Positions 5,818-5,852 of a DNA stretch of 5,852 bases are shown here, one piece after another; positions within the stretch are counted from its first letter, which is position 1; the number at the start of each line of letters is the position of its first letter. Below the pieces are notes generated by a model that did no database searches, was not told the DNA's origin, and was given only the letters and a program-made list of their open reading frames with translations. Source of the stretch: an uncultured Clostridia bacterium (lineage in GTDB: Bacteria; Bacillota; Clostridia; Oscillospirales; Oscillospiraceae); assembly GCA_945918315.1 (NCBI GenBank), contig CAMEIK010000082.1, forward strand, positions 1 to 5,852. The letters run 5' to 3'. The translations under genes and the position numbers were made by a program.

Positions 5818-5852
5818 AGGGATTCCTCCTCCGGGACTTTATATGGTCTAAG
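5818..5852 (-). promoter_or_regulatory. Leader with strong ribosome-binding site of the first adaptor
   Basis: On the minus strand GGAGGAGG (5832-5825) lies 7 bases before the ATG at 5817, an almost ideal Shine-Dalgarno site that fixes this start. Only 35 bases of upstream sequence are present, so the promoter and any operator or further upstream gene lie outside the window. Confidence 0.85.

Noticed and set aside
5838..5843. TATAAA on the minus strand as a -10 promoter box for the operon
   Set aside because: Transcription would begin within or beside the GGAGGAGG ribosome site, leaving no usable leader, and the -35 region lies outside the window. It cannot be supported.

Overview
The window is one side of a compact operon transcribed entirely on the minus strand (right to left). 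It encodes a MacAB/YknXYZ-type efflux ABC transporter with two different membrane-fusion (adaptor) proteins. The organism looks like a GC-rich anaerobic Firmicute, probably a clostridium of the Oscillospiraceae/Ruminococcaceae type. The reasons are strong AGGAGG-type ribosome sites, separate ATPase and permease genes rather than the fused MacB of Proteobacteria, adaptors with short coiled-coil hairpins and no outer-membrane partner, and Gly/Met-rich tails. This taxonomic placement is inference from style and composition, not from a marker gene.

Layout in transcription order: (1) 5817-4180, adaptor 1, 545 aa, with one N-terminal membrane anchor and two lipoyl/hairpin/beta-barrel modules. (2) 4170-3499, a 223-aa MacB/LolD-class ATPase with all catalytic motifs intact. 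(3) 3502-2312, a 396-aa MacB/FtsX-type permease with four membrane segments and a large extracytoplasmic domain. (4) 2276 to the left edge, adaptor 2, at least 758 aa and still open at base 1. Gene 4 is a clear paralogue of gene 1, but it carries a multi-pass N-terminal extension and an insertion of about 200 residues. Genes 1 and 2 are 9 bases apart, genes 2 and 3 overlap by ATGA, and genes 3 and 4 are 35 bases apart, so all four should be co-transcribed and translationally coupled.

Expected mechanism: the ATPase dimerises under two permease subunits, and ATP-driven movement is passed to the extracytoplasmic permease domain, where an adaptor ring forms a conduit or substrate-capture chamber. 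The substrate cannot be read from the sequence. Relatives export macrolides, peptides, toxins or siderophores, or protect against antimicrobial peptides. The most unusual point is that a single ATPase/permease pair is accompanied by two adaptors of very different architecture.

No RNA gene, mobile element, CRISPR array, convincing promoter or terminator was seen. The only non-coding stretches are 2277-2311, 4171-4179 and 5818-5852. The long plus-strand reading frames are antisense shadows of these genes.
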